From Promicromonospora sp042731755 (GTDB taxonomy: Bacteria; Actinomycetota; Actinomycetes; Actinomycetales; Cellulomonadaceae), in the NCBI RefSeq assembly GCF_042731755.1, contig NZ_JBHWLR010000013.1, positions 1 to 64,000 on the forward strand: a stretch of DNA of 64,000 nt, written 5' to 3'. This document shows, piece by piece, positions 40,826-48,851 of the stretch. Under the pieces are notes generated by a model. It worked only from the letters and a program-made list of their open reading frames with translations. It was not told the origin of the DNA and searched no databases. Made by a program: the position numbers and the translations under genes. The stretch's first letter is position 1; each line of letters opens with the position of its first letter.

Positions 40826-42177
40826 TGCGCGACAGCCTGCCGCCCGGTCTCGTGGAGCCGGACGCCCCTCGTCCGCTCCGGATCGCGATGGTCTCCGTGC
40901 ACACGTCACCGCTGGAGCAGCCCGGCACGGGCGACGCCGGCGGCATGAACGTGTACGTGCTGGAGCTGTCGAAGGCGCTGGCCCGCCGGGGCGCGCAGGT
41001 GGAGATCTACACCCGGGCGACGACGTCGGCCCAGCCCAAGGTGACCGACGCCGAACCCGGCGTCCGCGTGGTGCACGTGGCCGCCGGGCCGTACGAAGGG
41101 CTGGACAAGAACGACCTGCCGGGGCAGCTGTGCGCCTTCGCCGCGGGCGTGCTGCGCGCCGAGGCGCACCGCCCCGAGGGCTGGTACGACGTGCTGCACA
41201 CGCACTACTGGCTCTCCGGCCAGGTGGGCTGGATCGCGGCGGAGCGCTGGGACGTGCCGCTGGTGCACACCATGCACACCATGGCGCGCGTGAAGAACGC
41301 CTCCCTCGCGCCGGGGGACGCCCCCGAGCCGCAGGGCCGGATCATCGGCGAGGAGCAGGTGGTCGCCGAGTCCGACGCGCTGGTCGCGAACACGGAGCAG
41401 GAGGCTGCTGACCTGGTGCGTGACTACCAGGCCGATCCCGCTCTGGTGCGCGTGGTGCAGCCGGGCGTGGACCTCGGGGTGTTCGCCCCGCCGCACGACG
41501 CCGACGACCCCGTCGTGTGCGCCCGGCAGCGGGCCGAGCTGCGCGAGCGGCTCGCGCTGCCGACGGACCGCAAGATCGTGCTGTTCGCGGGCCGGGTGCA
41601 GCTGCTCAAGGGGCCGGACGTGCTGGTCCGGGCGCTGGGGGAGCGGGTCTGGTCGGAGGGTGACGGGCAGCCGCCGCTGCTCGTGGTGCTGGGCGGCGCG
41701 TCCGGGCGGCCCACGGCCGTCCGCGAGCTCGAGGCGCTCGCCTATCAGGAGGGCGTGGCCGCGCACGTGCGGGTGCGGCCTCCGGTGCCGCAGGAGACGC
41801 TCGCCGACTACTTCCGCGCCGCCGACCTGGTGGCCGTGCCGTCGCACAGCGAGTCGTTCGGGCTGGTCGCGGCCGAGGCCCAGGCGTCGGGCACGCCGGT
41901 GGTCGCGGCGGCCGTGGGCGGCCTGCGCACGGTGGTCCAGGACGGCGTCTCCGGCGTGCTCGTGCCCGACCACGAGCCAGAGACCTGGGCCCTGGTGCTC
42001 AAGAGCCTCCTGGACGACGACGAGCTGCGCGCGCGGCTGGCCGTCGGCGCCCGCAACTCGGCGACCCGGTTCGGCTGGGACCGCGCGGCCGACGAGATGC
42101 TGGACGTCTACGAGCGGGCCCGCAAGCACCACGTCGAGGCCCGCCGCGCCTGCGGCCGGGGTCCGTCCACGCTCTGA
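40825..42177 (+). CDS. mshA: D-inositol-3-phosphate glycosyltransferase
   Basis: A 450-residue GT4 glycosyltransferase for the first step of mycothiol synthesis (UDP-GlcNAc plus inositol 3-phosphate). It has AMVSVHTSPLEQPGTGDAGGMNVYVLELSKAL, HTHYWLSGQVGWIAA, MHTMARVKNASLAPGD, the nucleotide-binding FAGRVQLLKGPDVLVRAL and the E-x7-E motif in SHSESFGLVAAEAQASGTPVV. GGAGG precedes the ATG, which overlaps the upstream stop. Mycothiol is the main thiol of actinobacteria, which supports the taxonomic call. Confidence 0.94.
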   Translation: MRDSLPPGLVEPDAPRPLRIAMVSVHTSPLEQPGTGDAGGMNVYVLELSKALARRGAQVEIYTRATTSAQPKVTDAEPGVRVVHVAAGPYEGLDKNDLPGQLCAFAAGVLRAEAHRPEGWYDVLHTHYWLSGQVGWIAAERWDVPLVHTMHTMARVKNASLAPGDAPEPQGRIIGEEQVVAESDALVANTEQEAADLVRDYQADPALVRVVQPGVDLGVFAPPHDADDPVVCARQRAELRERLALPTDRKIVLFAGRVQLLKGPDVLVRALGERVWSEGDGQPPLLVVLGGASGRPTAVRELEALAYQEGVAAHVRVRPPVPQETLADYFRAADLVAVPSHSESFGLVAAEAQASGTPVVAAAVGGLRTVVQDGVSGVLVPDHEPETWALVLKSLLDDDELRARLAVGARNSATRFGWDRAADEMLDVYERARKHHVEARRACGRGPSTL

Positions 42178-42232
42178 GACCGCGGGAGGGGCGGCATCAT
42201 CGGCCCCGGAAAAGTGCGGCAGGATGGAGCCC

Positions 42233-42973
42233 ATGACCTACACCCTCGTGCTGCTCCGCCACGGCGAGAGCGAGTGGAACGCCAAGAACCTGTTCACCGG
42301 CTGGGTGGATGTCGCCCTCTCCGAGAAGGGCGTCGAGGAGGCCAAGCGCGGTGGCGCGCTCCTCAAGGAGGCCGGGGTGAACCCGGACGTCCTGCACACG
42401 TCGCTGCTGCGCCGCGCCATCATGACGGCGAACCTGGCGCTCGACGTCGCCGACCGCCACTGGATCCCGGTGAAGCGCAGCTGGCGCCTCAACGAGCGCC
42501 ACTACGGCGCGCTGCAGGGCAAGGACAAGAAGCAGACGCTCGAGGAGTTCGGCGAGGAGCAGTTCATGCTCTGGCGCCGTTCGTACGACGTCCCGCCGCC
42601 GGAGATCGAGCTGGGCTCGGAGTTCAGCCAGGACGCGGACCCGCGCTACGCGGACGCCCCCGTCGTCCGCACGGAGGCCCTCAAGCTCGTGCTCGACCGC
42701 GCCCTGCCGTACTGGGAGAGCGAGATCGTCCCCGACCTCAAGGCCGGCAAGACCGTGCTGGTCGCCGCGCACGGCAACTCGCTGCGGGCCCTGGTCAAGC
42801 ACCTCGACGGCGTCTCGGACGAGGCCATCGCCGGGCTGAACATCCCGACGGGCATCCCGCTGGTCTACGAGCTGGACGAGGAGACCCTCGCGCCGGTGAA
42901 GCCGGGCGGCACGTACCTGGACCCGGAGGCCGCGAAGGACGCGATCGCCGCGGTAGCCAACCAGGGCCGCTGA
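42233..42973 (+). CDS. gpmA: 2,3-bisphosphoglycerate-dependent phosphoglycerate mutase
   Basis: A 246-residue glycolytic mutase. The phospho-histidine is in LVLLRHGESEWNAKNLFTGW. SLLRRAIMTANLAL, LNERHYGALQGKDK and the second catalytic histidine in VLVAAHGNSLRALVKHL are also visible. The ATG at 42233 is 7 nt after CAGGAT, fitting a leaderless start. An ATG at 42224 adds three residues. It converges on phoU across a terminator region disrupted by an assembly gap. Confidence 0.95.
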   Translation: MTYTLVLLRHGESEWNAKNLFTGWVDVALSEKGVEEAKRGGALLKEAGVNPDVLHTSLLRRAIMTANLALDVADRHWIPVKRSWRLNERHYGALQGKDKKQTLEEFGEEQFMLWRRSYDVPPPEIELGSEFSQDADPRYADAPVVRTEALKLVLDRALPYWESEIVPDLKAGKTVLVAAHGNSLRALVKHLDGVSDEAIAGLNIPTGIPLVYELDEETLAPVKPGGTYLDPEAAKDAIAAVANQGR

Positions 42974-42989
42974 CCCACCCGTAAAAAAC

Positions 42990-43228
42990 CCGTTGAGTGC
43001 TGGGTGGTTTTGTCTTTTCGGGGGGTCGGAGAGGGAACAAGCAGAAACCCAACGGGTGGGAGGGGGGGGGGGGTGTACCCCCCCAGAAGACGCNNNNNNN
43101 NNNAAAGAAGAGAGAAGAGCGAGAGAGAAACAAACAGGGACCAAAAAAAAACGAGAAAAAAGTTGGGGGGGGTTGGTTTTGTGTCTCTGAGAAAAAAAAA
43201 AAAAAAAAAAACACCCAGCACTCAACGG
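42990..43228. terminator. Terminator arms around a collapsed assembly junction
   Basis: CCGTTGAGTGCTGGGTG (42990-43006) and its exact reverse complement (43212-43228) flank 205 nt of clearly abnormal sequence with long G, A and C runs and ten Ns. The arms almost certainly form one bidirectional terminator with a short loop between gpmA and phoU. The present interior is likely sequencing or scaffolding artefact. The arm shares 16 nt with the hairpin at 2080-2136. Confidence 0.7.
43094..43103. other. Assembly gap (10 Ns)
   Basis: Ten undefined bases. The flanks (43007-43211) have composition unlike any other part of the window and should not be annotated as coding. Confidence 0.95.
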
Positions 43229-43247
43229 TTTGTAAGGGGCGGGTGGG

Positions 43248-43895
43248 TCACTCCTCCGGGAAGTCGCCCGTGACCAGGAAGGTCACGCGGCGGGCGACCG
43301 ACACGCCGTGGTCGCCGAACCGCTCGTAGTAGCGGCCCACCAGCGTCACGTCGACGGCCTCCTGCACGGTGCCCTGCCAGCCCGGCGCCAGGAGCGTGTT
43401 GAACGTCTCCTGGTGCAGCTCGTCGATGATGTCGTCGTCGCGCTCCAGCGCCTCGGCCACCGACAGGTCGCGCGTGGCGAGCAGCTTGGTGGTGCGCTGG
43501 GCCACCCGGACGGCGGCGTCGTGCATCTTGGCGAACGTGTCCCGGGCCTCCGGGACGATCGCCTGGGCGGGGTAGCGCCCGCGCGCCACCTGGGCGACGT
43601 GGCGCGCCAGGTCGCCCATCCGCTCCAGCGACGCGCTCATGCGCAGGGCGCTGACGACCACCCGCAGGTCGGTCGCGACCGGGGCCTGCTGCGCGAGCAG
43701 GTGCACGCACCGCTCGTCGAGCGAGTCCTCGATGGCGTCGATGGTCTTGTCGGAGGCGATCACCTCCTGCGCAAGCTGAAGGTCGGCCTCCAGCAGCGCC
43801 GTTCCGGCGCGGGTGATGGCGGACTCGACGAGCCTGCTCATCTCGGTCAGGTCGTCGCCGACCTGCTGGAGCTCGGCATCGAAGATCTGTCGCAT
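43248..43895 (-). CDS. phoU: Phosphate-signalling regulator PhoU
   Basis: A 215-residue all-helical protein with two PhoU repeats, each with metal-binding acidic clusters: AIEDSLDERCVHLLAQQ with ASLERMGDLARHVAQVA, and ALERDDDIIDELHQETF with RYYERFGDHGVSVARRV. It links the Pst transporter to the SenX3-RegX3 two-component system and keeps it off when phosphate is plentiful. The ATG at 43895 follows GAGAGG. Upstream in-frame codons would encode an implausible Arg/Gly-rich extension. It is transcribed away from senX3. Confidence 0.94.
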   Translation of the reverse strand: MRQIFDAELQQVGDDLTEMSRLVESAITRAGTALLEADLQLAQEVIASDKTIDAIEDSLDERCVHLLAQQAPVATDLRVVVSALRMSASLERMGDLARHVAQVARGRYPAQAIVPEARDTFAKMHDAAVRVAQRTTKLLATRDLSVAEALERDDDIIDELHQETFNTLLAPGWQGTVQEAVDVTLVGRYYERFGDHGVSVARRVTFLVTGDFPEE

Positions 43896-44063
43896 CGGTT
43901 TCCTCTCGCACTCGTGGCGCGCGAACGGTTCGCGTCCGCTGTCGCGCCGCCGTGAGGCGGGCAGGGCCGACGCACGGCCGGGCCGGCCGCCCGGACACGT
44001 CCCGGAACGGCGCACGGCACAGCTACCGCCCGCACCCACCTAGGTTCGACGGCGCGATGTACT

Positions 44064-44096
44064 GGGAGGTTAACGCTCTTCCTCCCTGACATGAAC
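44064..44096 (-). promoter_or_regulatory. Possible PHO-box-like repeats between phoU and senX3
   Basis: On the minus strand GTTCATGTCAG and GTTAACCTCCC occur exactly 22 nt apart (two 11-nt periods), with a poor unit between them. This resembles the 11-bp PHO box upstream of the pstS genes, but the match is weaker. Confidence 0.35.
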
Positions 44097-44156
44097 AGTA
44101 GGCGACGCGATCCTCCGACCGCCCGCCCACGTCCGTCAGCGGTTGAAACGTCGACC

Positions 44157-44162
44157 TACCCT
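44157..44162 (+). promoter_or_regulatory. Putative -10 element (TACCCT) of senX3-regX3
   Basis: TACCCT-GGAGGC-GTG: the spacer doubles as a ribosome site, and the spacing fits a leaderless start at 44169. Confidence 0.45.
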
Positions 44163-44168
44163 GGAGGC

Positions 44169-45455
44169 GTGGACGGAATCATCTCCGGGGTACCGGTGCT
44201 GGTCGCCGGAATTCTCGGCGTGATCGTCGGCGTGGTCGCCACCGTGGCGTTCCGCGTCTCCGAACGGCATCAGCACGCCCTGCCCCCGACCGAACCCGAC
44301 GAGCTCGACGCGGGCCTCGTACGTGTGCTCTCCGTGCTGCGTTCTGCCGCCGTCGTGCTCGACGGCGAGGACGAGGTGATCCGCGCGTCGCCCCCGGCCT
44401 ACGCCCTCGGCGTGGTGCGCAACGACGCCCTGGTGCACGCCGCCATCACCGACCTGGTCGCCCTGGTGCGGCGCGACGGCGTGATCCGCGAGCAGGAGCT
44501 GGAGCTGCCCCGCGGCCCGGTGGGCCAGGGCACGGTGCTGCTGCAGGTGCGCGTCGCGCCGCTCGGCCTGGACCGGGTGCTGGTGCTCGCCGAGGACCGC
44601 ACGGAGGCCCGCCGCGTCGAGGCGATCCGCCGCGACTTCGTCGTCAACGTGTCCCACGAGCTGAAGACGCCGGTCGGCGCGCTGGCGCTGCTCGCGGAGA
44701 CCGTGGCCGACGCCGCCGACGACCCCGTCGCCGTCCGCCGGTTCACCGAGCGCATGCAGCGCGAGGCCGTGCGGCTGTCCGCGCTGGTGCAGGAGATCAT
44801 CGAGCTGTCCCGGCTGCAGGGCGCCGGCGCGGTGCCCAAGCTGACGCCCGTCCCGATCCGCGAGGTCGTGGAGGAGGCGGTCGACCGGGCGCGCACCACG
44901 GCCCAGGCCAAGAACATCGCGATCACCATGGGCGGCGACCTGGACACCGAGGTGTACGGGGACCACAACCTCCTGGTCACCGCGGTCCGCAACCTGGTCG
45001 ACAACGCCGTGGCCTACTCCGGGCCCGCCAGCCGGGTGGGCGTCGGGGTGAACGAGCGGGGCGGCCTCGTCGAGATCGCCGTCGTGGACCAGGGCGTCGG
45101 GATTGCCGAGGACGCGCAGGACCGCGTCTTCGAACGCTTCTACCGGGTGGACCCGGCGCGCTCGCGCGACACCGGCGGGACCGGCCTGGGGCTCAGTATC
45201 GTCAAGCATGTCGCGGCCGACCACGGCGGCGACGTCCAGATGTGGTCCGAGCCCGGGCGGGGCTCGACCTTCACGCTGCGGATCCCCTCCGCGGACCGGC
45301 CCGGCGCAGGCCGGGTCACCCCGCCCTCCCTGGCCGACGTCGTCCGCGAGGGCGACGAGCAGGACCAGGGCGAGCAACAGGAGCAGCACGACGAGCAGGA
45401 CCAGCACAAGGCCGCGGACACCGCGGCCACGAAGAACGAGGAGGTAGGTGCGTGA
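44169..45455 (+). CDS. senX3: Phosphate-sensing histidine kinase SenX3
   Basis: A 428-residue kinase. One N-terminal membrane helix (VPVLVAGILGVIVGVVATVAF) precedes a PAS-like region (VLSVLRSAAVVLDGEDEVIRAS). The HisKA box is VVNVSHELKTPVGAL with phospho-acceptor H163. The ATPase domain has NLVDNAVAYSG, VVDQGVGIAEDAQDRVFERFYRVD and GTGLGLSIVKHVAADHGG. The C-terminus is an unusual Gln/Glu/Asp/His-rich tail of about 40 residues after the domain ends. The stop overlaps the regX3 GTG (GTGA). Pairing with regX3 and closeness to phoU and pst genes identify it as the phosphate-starvation sensor. Confidence 0.92.
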   Translation: MDGIISGVPVLVAGILGVIVGVVATVAFRVSERHQHALPPTEPDELDAGLVRVLSVLRSAAVVLDGEDEVIRASPPAYALGVVRNDALVHAAITDLVALVRRDGVIREQELELPRGPVGQGTVLLQVRVAPLGLDRVLVLAEDRTEARRVEAIRRDFVVNVSHELKTPVGALALLAETVADAADDPVAVRRFTERMQREAVRLSALVQEIIELSRLQGAGAVPKLTPVPIREVVEEAVDRARTTAQAKNIAITMGGDLDTEVYGDHNLLVTAVRNLVDNAVAYSGPASRVGVGVNERGGLVEIAVVDQGVGIAEDAQDRVFERFYRVDPARSRDTGGTGLGLSIVKHVAADHGGDVQMWSEPGRGSTFTLRIPSADRPGAGRVTPPSLADVVREGDEQDQGEQQEQHDEQDQHKAADTAATKNEEVGA

Positions 45456-46150
45456 CGCGCATCCTGGTGGTCGAGGACGAGGAGTCGTACCGGGACCCGC
45501 TGACGTACCAGCTGACCCGCGAGGGGTTCGAGGTGATCGAGGCCGCCGACGGCGTCTCGGCGCTCGCCGCGTACGACGCGGAGGGGGCGGACCTCGTGCT
45601 GCTCGACCTGATGCTGCCCGGCCTGTCGGGCACCGAGGTGTGCCGCGAGCTGCGGGCCCGCGGTGACGTGCCGGTCATCATGCTGACCGCGAAGGACTCC
45701 GAGATCGACAAGGTGGTGGGCCTGGAGCTCGGCGCCGACGACTACGTGACCAAGCCGTACTCCTACCGGGAGCTGCTGGCCCGGGTGCGGGCCGTGCTGC
45801 GGCGCCGGCAGCCCACCGACTCCACGGACCAGGACGAGGACGGCGTGCTGGAGGTGGGGCCGGTGCGGATGGACGTGGAGCGGCACACCGTGGCCGTCTC
45901 CGGGGAGAGCGTGGCCCTGCCGCTCAAGGAGTTCGACCTGCTCGAGCTGCTGATGCGCAACGCCGGCCGGGTGCTGACCCGCGGCCAGCTCATCGACCGC
46001 GTCTGGGGCGCCGACTACGTGGGCGACACCAAGACGCTCGACGTCCACGTCAAGCGGATCCGCTCGAAGATCGAGCCCGACCCGGGCACCCCGAAGTACC
46101 TGCTCACGGTGCGCGGTCTGGGCTACAAGCTGGCCGACGACGAGGGGTGA
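45452..46150 (+). CDS. regX3: Phosphate response regulator RegX3 (OmpR family)
   Basis: A 232-residue response regulator. The receiver (TRILVVEDEESYRDPLTYQL) has the phospho-acceptor Asp in LVLLDLMLPGLSG and the conserved Lys in VTKPYSYRELLARVRAVLRRR. The OmpR/PhoB winged helix has VALPLKEFDLLELLMRNAGRVLTRGQLIDRVWG and KTLDVHVKRIRSKIE. It is translationally coupled to senX3. The 11-bp repeats upstream of both pstS genes are its expected targets. Confidence 0.94.
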   Translation: MTRILVVEDEESYRDPLTYQLTREGFEVIEAADGVSALAAYDAEGADLVLLDLMLPGLSGTEVCRELRARGDVPVIMLTAKDSEIDKVVGLELGADDYVTKPYSYRELLARVRAVLRRRQPTDSTDQDEDGVLEVGPVRMDVERHTVAVSGESVALPLKEFDLLELLMRNAGRVLTRGQLIDRVWGADYVGDTKTLDVHVKRIRSKIEPDPGTPKYLLTVRGLGYKLADDEG

Positions 46151-46206
46151 CCCCCGGTGAGGTGCGCCCCGGAAGTGGCGCACCTCACGGGTGAAACGTG
46201 AACGCT

Positions 46207-46239
46207 GGTCACCCTCCGTTCATCCGGCGTTTGCTCGCG
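46207..46239 (+). promoter_or_regulatory. PHO box upstream of first pstS
   Basis: Three adjoining 11-nt units, GGTCACCCTCC, GTTCATCCGGC and the weaker GTTTGCTCGCG. The first two fit the actinobacterial PHO-box consensus G(G/T)TCAYYYR(G/C)G. They end 17 nt before TAGTTT (46256-46261), so a bound regulator would overlap the -35 region. Confidence 0.75.
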
Positions 46240-46269
46240 GGACCGCGCCCCTGAGTAGTTTCGCGAACC

Positions 46270-47418
46270 GTGAGCACCCCCCATTACACCCGCCTCGTCT
46301 CCGCCGCCACCGCCGGCGCCCTCGTGCTGCCGCTCGCGGGCTGCGCCGCGGCCGGGCTGCCCGGGTTCGGCGGCGAGGCGGAGCCGACGGCCACCGCCGA
46401 GGCGCAGGTCGTCGCCGGCACGTTCGCCGGCGCCGGTGCCTCGTCCCAGGAGTCGGCGATGGAGGCCTGGATCAGCGGGTTCCAGGAGCAGCACCCCGAC
46501 GCCGCGGTCAGCTACGACCCCGTCGGGTCGGGCGACGGGCGCGAGTCGTTCCTCGCGGGCAACACGGCCTTCGGTGCCTCCGACGTCGCGCTGAGCGACG
46601 AGGAGATGGCAGCCTCGGGCCCGGCATGCGACGGCGGCAACGCGATCGACCTGCCGGTCTACATCAGCCCGATCGCGGTCGCCTTCAACGTCGAGGGGGT
46701 CGACCAGCTCAACCTGTCCTCCGACCTCATCGCGCGGATCTTCACGGGCCAGGTCACGCGGTGGGACGACCCGGCGATCGTCGCGGCCAACCCCGAGGCG
46801 AAGCTGCCCGCGCTGGAGATCACGCCGGTGCACCGGTCCGACGACTCCGGCACCACCGAGAACTTCACCGACTACCTGCACGCCACGGCGCCCGGCGCCT
46901 GGCCGTACCCGCCGGACGGCGTCTGGCCGCTGCCGCAGGGCTTCGCGGCCGAGGGGACGGGCGGCGTCACGGACACGGTCCGCTCCACGCCGGGCGGCAT
47001 CACCTACGCCGACGCCTCCCGCACGTCCGACCTCGGGCGCGCCGCCATCCTGGTCGGCGACGAGTACGTGCCCTACAGCGCGGACGCAGCGGCTGCCGTC
47101 GTCGACATCTCGCCGCGGATCGAGAACCGCTACGAGCACGACCTCGCCTTCGCCCTCGACCGGACGATCGACAAGCCCTTCGCCTATCCGATGGTGCTCG
47201 TGTCCTACCTCGTCGTGTGCTCGCGGTACGAGGACAAGGCGAAGGGCAGCTTCGTCAAGGAGTTCGTCGCGTACGTCGCGTCGGCCGAGGGGCAGCAGCG
47301 CGCGGCCGCGGCAGCGGGCAACGCCGCGATCTCGCCCGACGTCCAGGCCTGGATTGCCGAGGCCGCGAAGGCCATCTACCTGACCCGGGACCGCCCGGAG
47401 GAGCAGGCCGGCGGATGA
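46270..47418 (+). CDS. pstS: Phosphate ABC transporter substrate-binding lipoprotein PstS (first copy)
   Basis: A 382-residue lipoprotein (lipobox PLAGC, C25) that captures phosphate outside the membrane. Family signatures are FAGAGASSQESAMEAWISGF, DLPVYISPIAVAFNVEGVDQLNLSS, IARIFTGQVTRWDDPAIVAANP and the phosphate-site loop HRSDDSGTTENFTDYL. Start GTG at 46270, 8 nt after TAGTTT. It is followed by a second, similar pstS with its own PHO box, so the two arose by tandem duplication and may be expressed separately. Confidence 0.93.
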   Translation: MSTPHYTRLVSAATAGALVLPLAGCAAAGLPGFGGEAEPTATAEAQVVAGTFAGAGASSQESAMEAWISGFQEQHPDAAVSYDPVGSGDGRESFLAGNTAFGASDVALSDEEMAASGPACDGGNAIDLPVYISPIAVAFNVEGVDQLNLSSDLIARIFTGQVTRWDDPAIVAANPEAKLPALEITPVHRSDDSGTTENFTDYLHATAPGAWPYPPDGVWPLPQGFAAEGTGGVTDTVRSTPGGITYADASRTSDLGRAAILVGDEYVPYSADAAAAVVDISPRIENRYEHDLAFALDRTIDKPFAYPMVLVSYLVVCSRYEDKAKGSFVKEFVAYVASAEGQQRAAAAAGNAAISPDVQAWIAEAAKAIYLTRDRPEEQAGG

Positions 47419-47611
47419 CCTCCGGAACGCACGGCGGGTGGCTCGCGGCAGGGCGTGTCATGGTGATCGTGTTGCGTATCACCCGCTTCCCGCGGGCTTG
47501 TTCACCCTCCGTTTACCTGGACCTGGTGAGCAGGTCACTCCACCTGCCTAGCGTCCCGACTGACGCCGCGGCGCTCGCCGCGCGTACGACTTGAACAGGA
47601 TGGAAAGACAC
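47419..47611 (+). promoter_or_regulatory. Intergenic region with second pstS promoter
   Basis: 193 nt without a gene. It holds a PHO box (47500-47521) and TAGCGT at 47549-47554 as probable -10. A CGCTTCCCGCGGGCTTG stretch lies before the box. Confidence 0.55.
47500..47521 (+). promoter_or_regulatory. PHO box upstream of second pstS
   Basis: Two adjoining 11-nt units GTTCACCCTCC and GTTTACCTGGA. The first is a near-consensus PHO-box unit. It is the predicted RegX3 site for pstS-pstC-pstA-pstB. Confidence 0.75.
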
Positions 47612-48718
47612 GTGAAGATCAGCCGATTCCCCCGCGTTGGCTCCGCTGTCATGGTGGGCGCGCTCGCGCTGAGCCTCGCAGCCTGCGGGTCTGACCCGAC
47701 GACCGGTGCCGAGCCCAGTGAGGCAGCGGGCGGCGAGGCCATCTCCGGCGACTTCGCCGGCGCCGGGGCGTCGTCCCAGGAGTCCGCGATGGAGGCCTGG
47801 GTCGCCGGCTTCCAGGGCGCGAACCCGGACGTCACGATCAACTACGACCCGGCCGGCTCCGGCGCGGGCCGCGAGCAGTTCCTCGCGGGCGGCGTGCAGT
47901 GGGCCGGTTCGGACTCCGCGCTCGACGACGAGGAGCTCGCCGCCTCGGCCGAGGTCTGCGGCCCCGACGGCGCGATCGACCTGCCGATCTACGTGAGCCC
48001 GATCGCCGTGGCCTTCAACCTGCCCGGCGTCGACTCGCTGAACCTCTCCTCCGAGGTCATCGCCAACATCTTCAACGGCGAGATCAAGAAGTGGAACGAC
48101 GACGCGATCGCGGCCGACAACCCCGACGCCGACCTCCCGGACACCGACATCACGCCGGTGCACCGCCTCGACGACTCGGGCACCACCGAGAACTTCACCG
48201 AGTACCTCTCGGCGACGGCCCCCGAGGCCTGGACCGACGAGCCCGACGGTGTCTGGCCGCTCAAGGGCGGCGACTCCGCCGAGGGCACGTCCGGTGTGGT
48301 CGGTGTCGTGACCGACACCGAGGGCGCCGTCACCTACGCCGACGCCTCCAAGGTCGGCACGCTGGGCACCGCGGCCATCAAGGTCGGCGAGGAGTTCGTG
48401 GAGCACACGCCCGAGGGCGCCGCTGCCACGGTTGACGCCTCCCCGCGCGTCGAGGGCCGCGCCGAGCACGACTTCGCCATCGAGGTCGACCGCACGCTGA
48501 CCGACCCGACCACCTACCCGCTGGTGCTCGTGTCGTACGCCATCGCCTGCACCAACTACGCCGACGAGGCGCAGGGCAACTTCGTCAAGGCCTTCCTGGC
48601 CTACCAGGCCTCCGAGGAGGGCCAGCAGGCCGCGGCCGACGCCGCGGGCAACGCGCCCATCTCGGCGGCCACCGCCGAGCAGGTCGCCGCCGCGATCGAG
48701 TCGATCACGGTCGGCTGA
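47612..48718 (+). CDS. pstS: Phosphate ABC transporter substrate-binding lipoprotein PstS (second copy)
   Basis: A 368-residue phosphate-binding lipoprotein (lipobox SLAAC, C25). It is closely similar to the preceding PstS: FAGAGASSQESAMEAWVAGF, DLPIYVSPIAVAFNLPGVDSLNLSS, IANIFNGEIKKWNDDAIAADNP and HRLDDSGTTENFTEYL. GGAAAG precedes the GTG at 47612. This copy is directly upstream of pstC, pstA and pstB and so is the principal transporter subunit of the operon. The 133-nt gap to pstC contains a GC-rich repeat around CCGGCCGGCGGCCGG. Confidence 0.94.
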   Translation: MKISRFPRVGSAVMVGALALSLAACGSDPTTGAEPSEAAGGEAISGDFAGAGASSQESAMEAWVAGFQGANPDVTINYDPAGSGAGREQFLAGGVQWAGSDSALDDEELAASAEVCGPDGAIDLPIYVSPIAVAFNLPGVDSLNLSSEVIANIFNGEIKKWNDDAIAADNPDADLPDTDITPVHRLDDSGTTENFTEYLSATAPEAWTDEPDGVWPLKGGDSAEGTSGVVGVVTDTEGAVTYADASKVGTLGTAAIKVGEEFVEHTPEGAAATVDASPRVEGRAEHDFAIEVDRTLTDPTTYPLVLVSYAIACTNYADEAQGNFVKAFLAYQASEEGQQAAADAAGNAPISAATAEQVAAAIESITVG

Positions 48719-48851
48719 CGAAACACATGAACACCGGCCGGCGGCCGGACCGAACGGCGCCGACGGCGTCGCAGGTCCGGTCGCCGGCACAGCCATGTCA
48801 GTCACTGATCCCGATCCCCCCACCACGAGCGACGAGCATCGAGGAGCTCTT

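Noticed and set aside
42993..43329. Several short ORFs with Lys/Gly/Phe runs around the N gap
   Set aside because: They span undefined bases and homopolymers created by the assembly junction.
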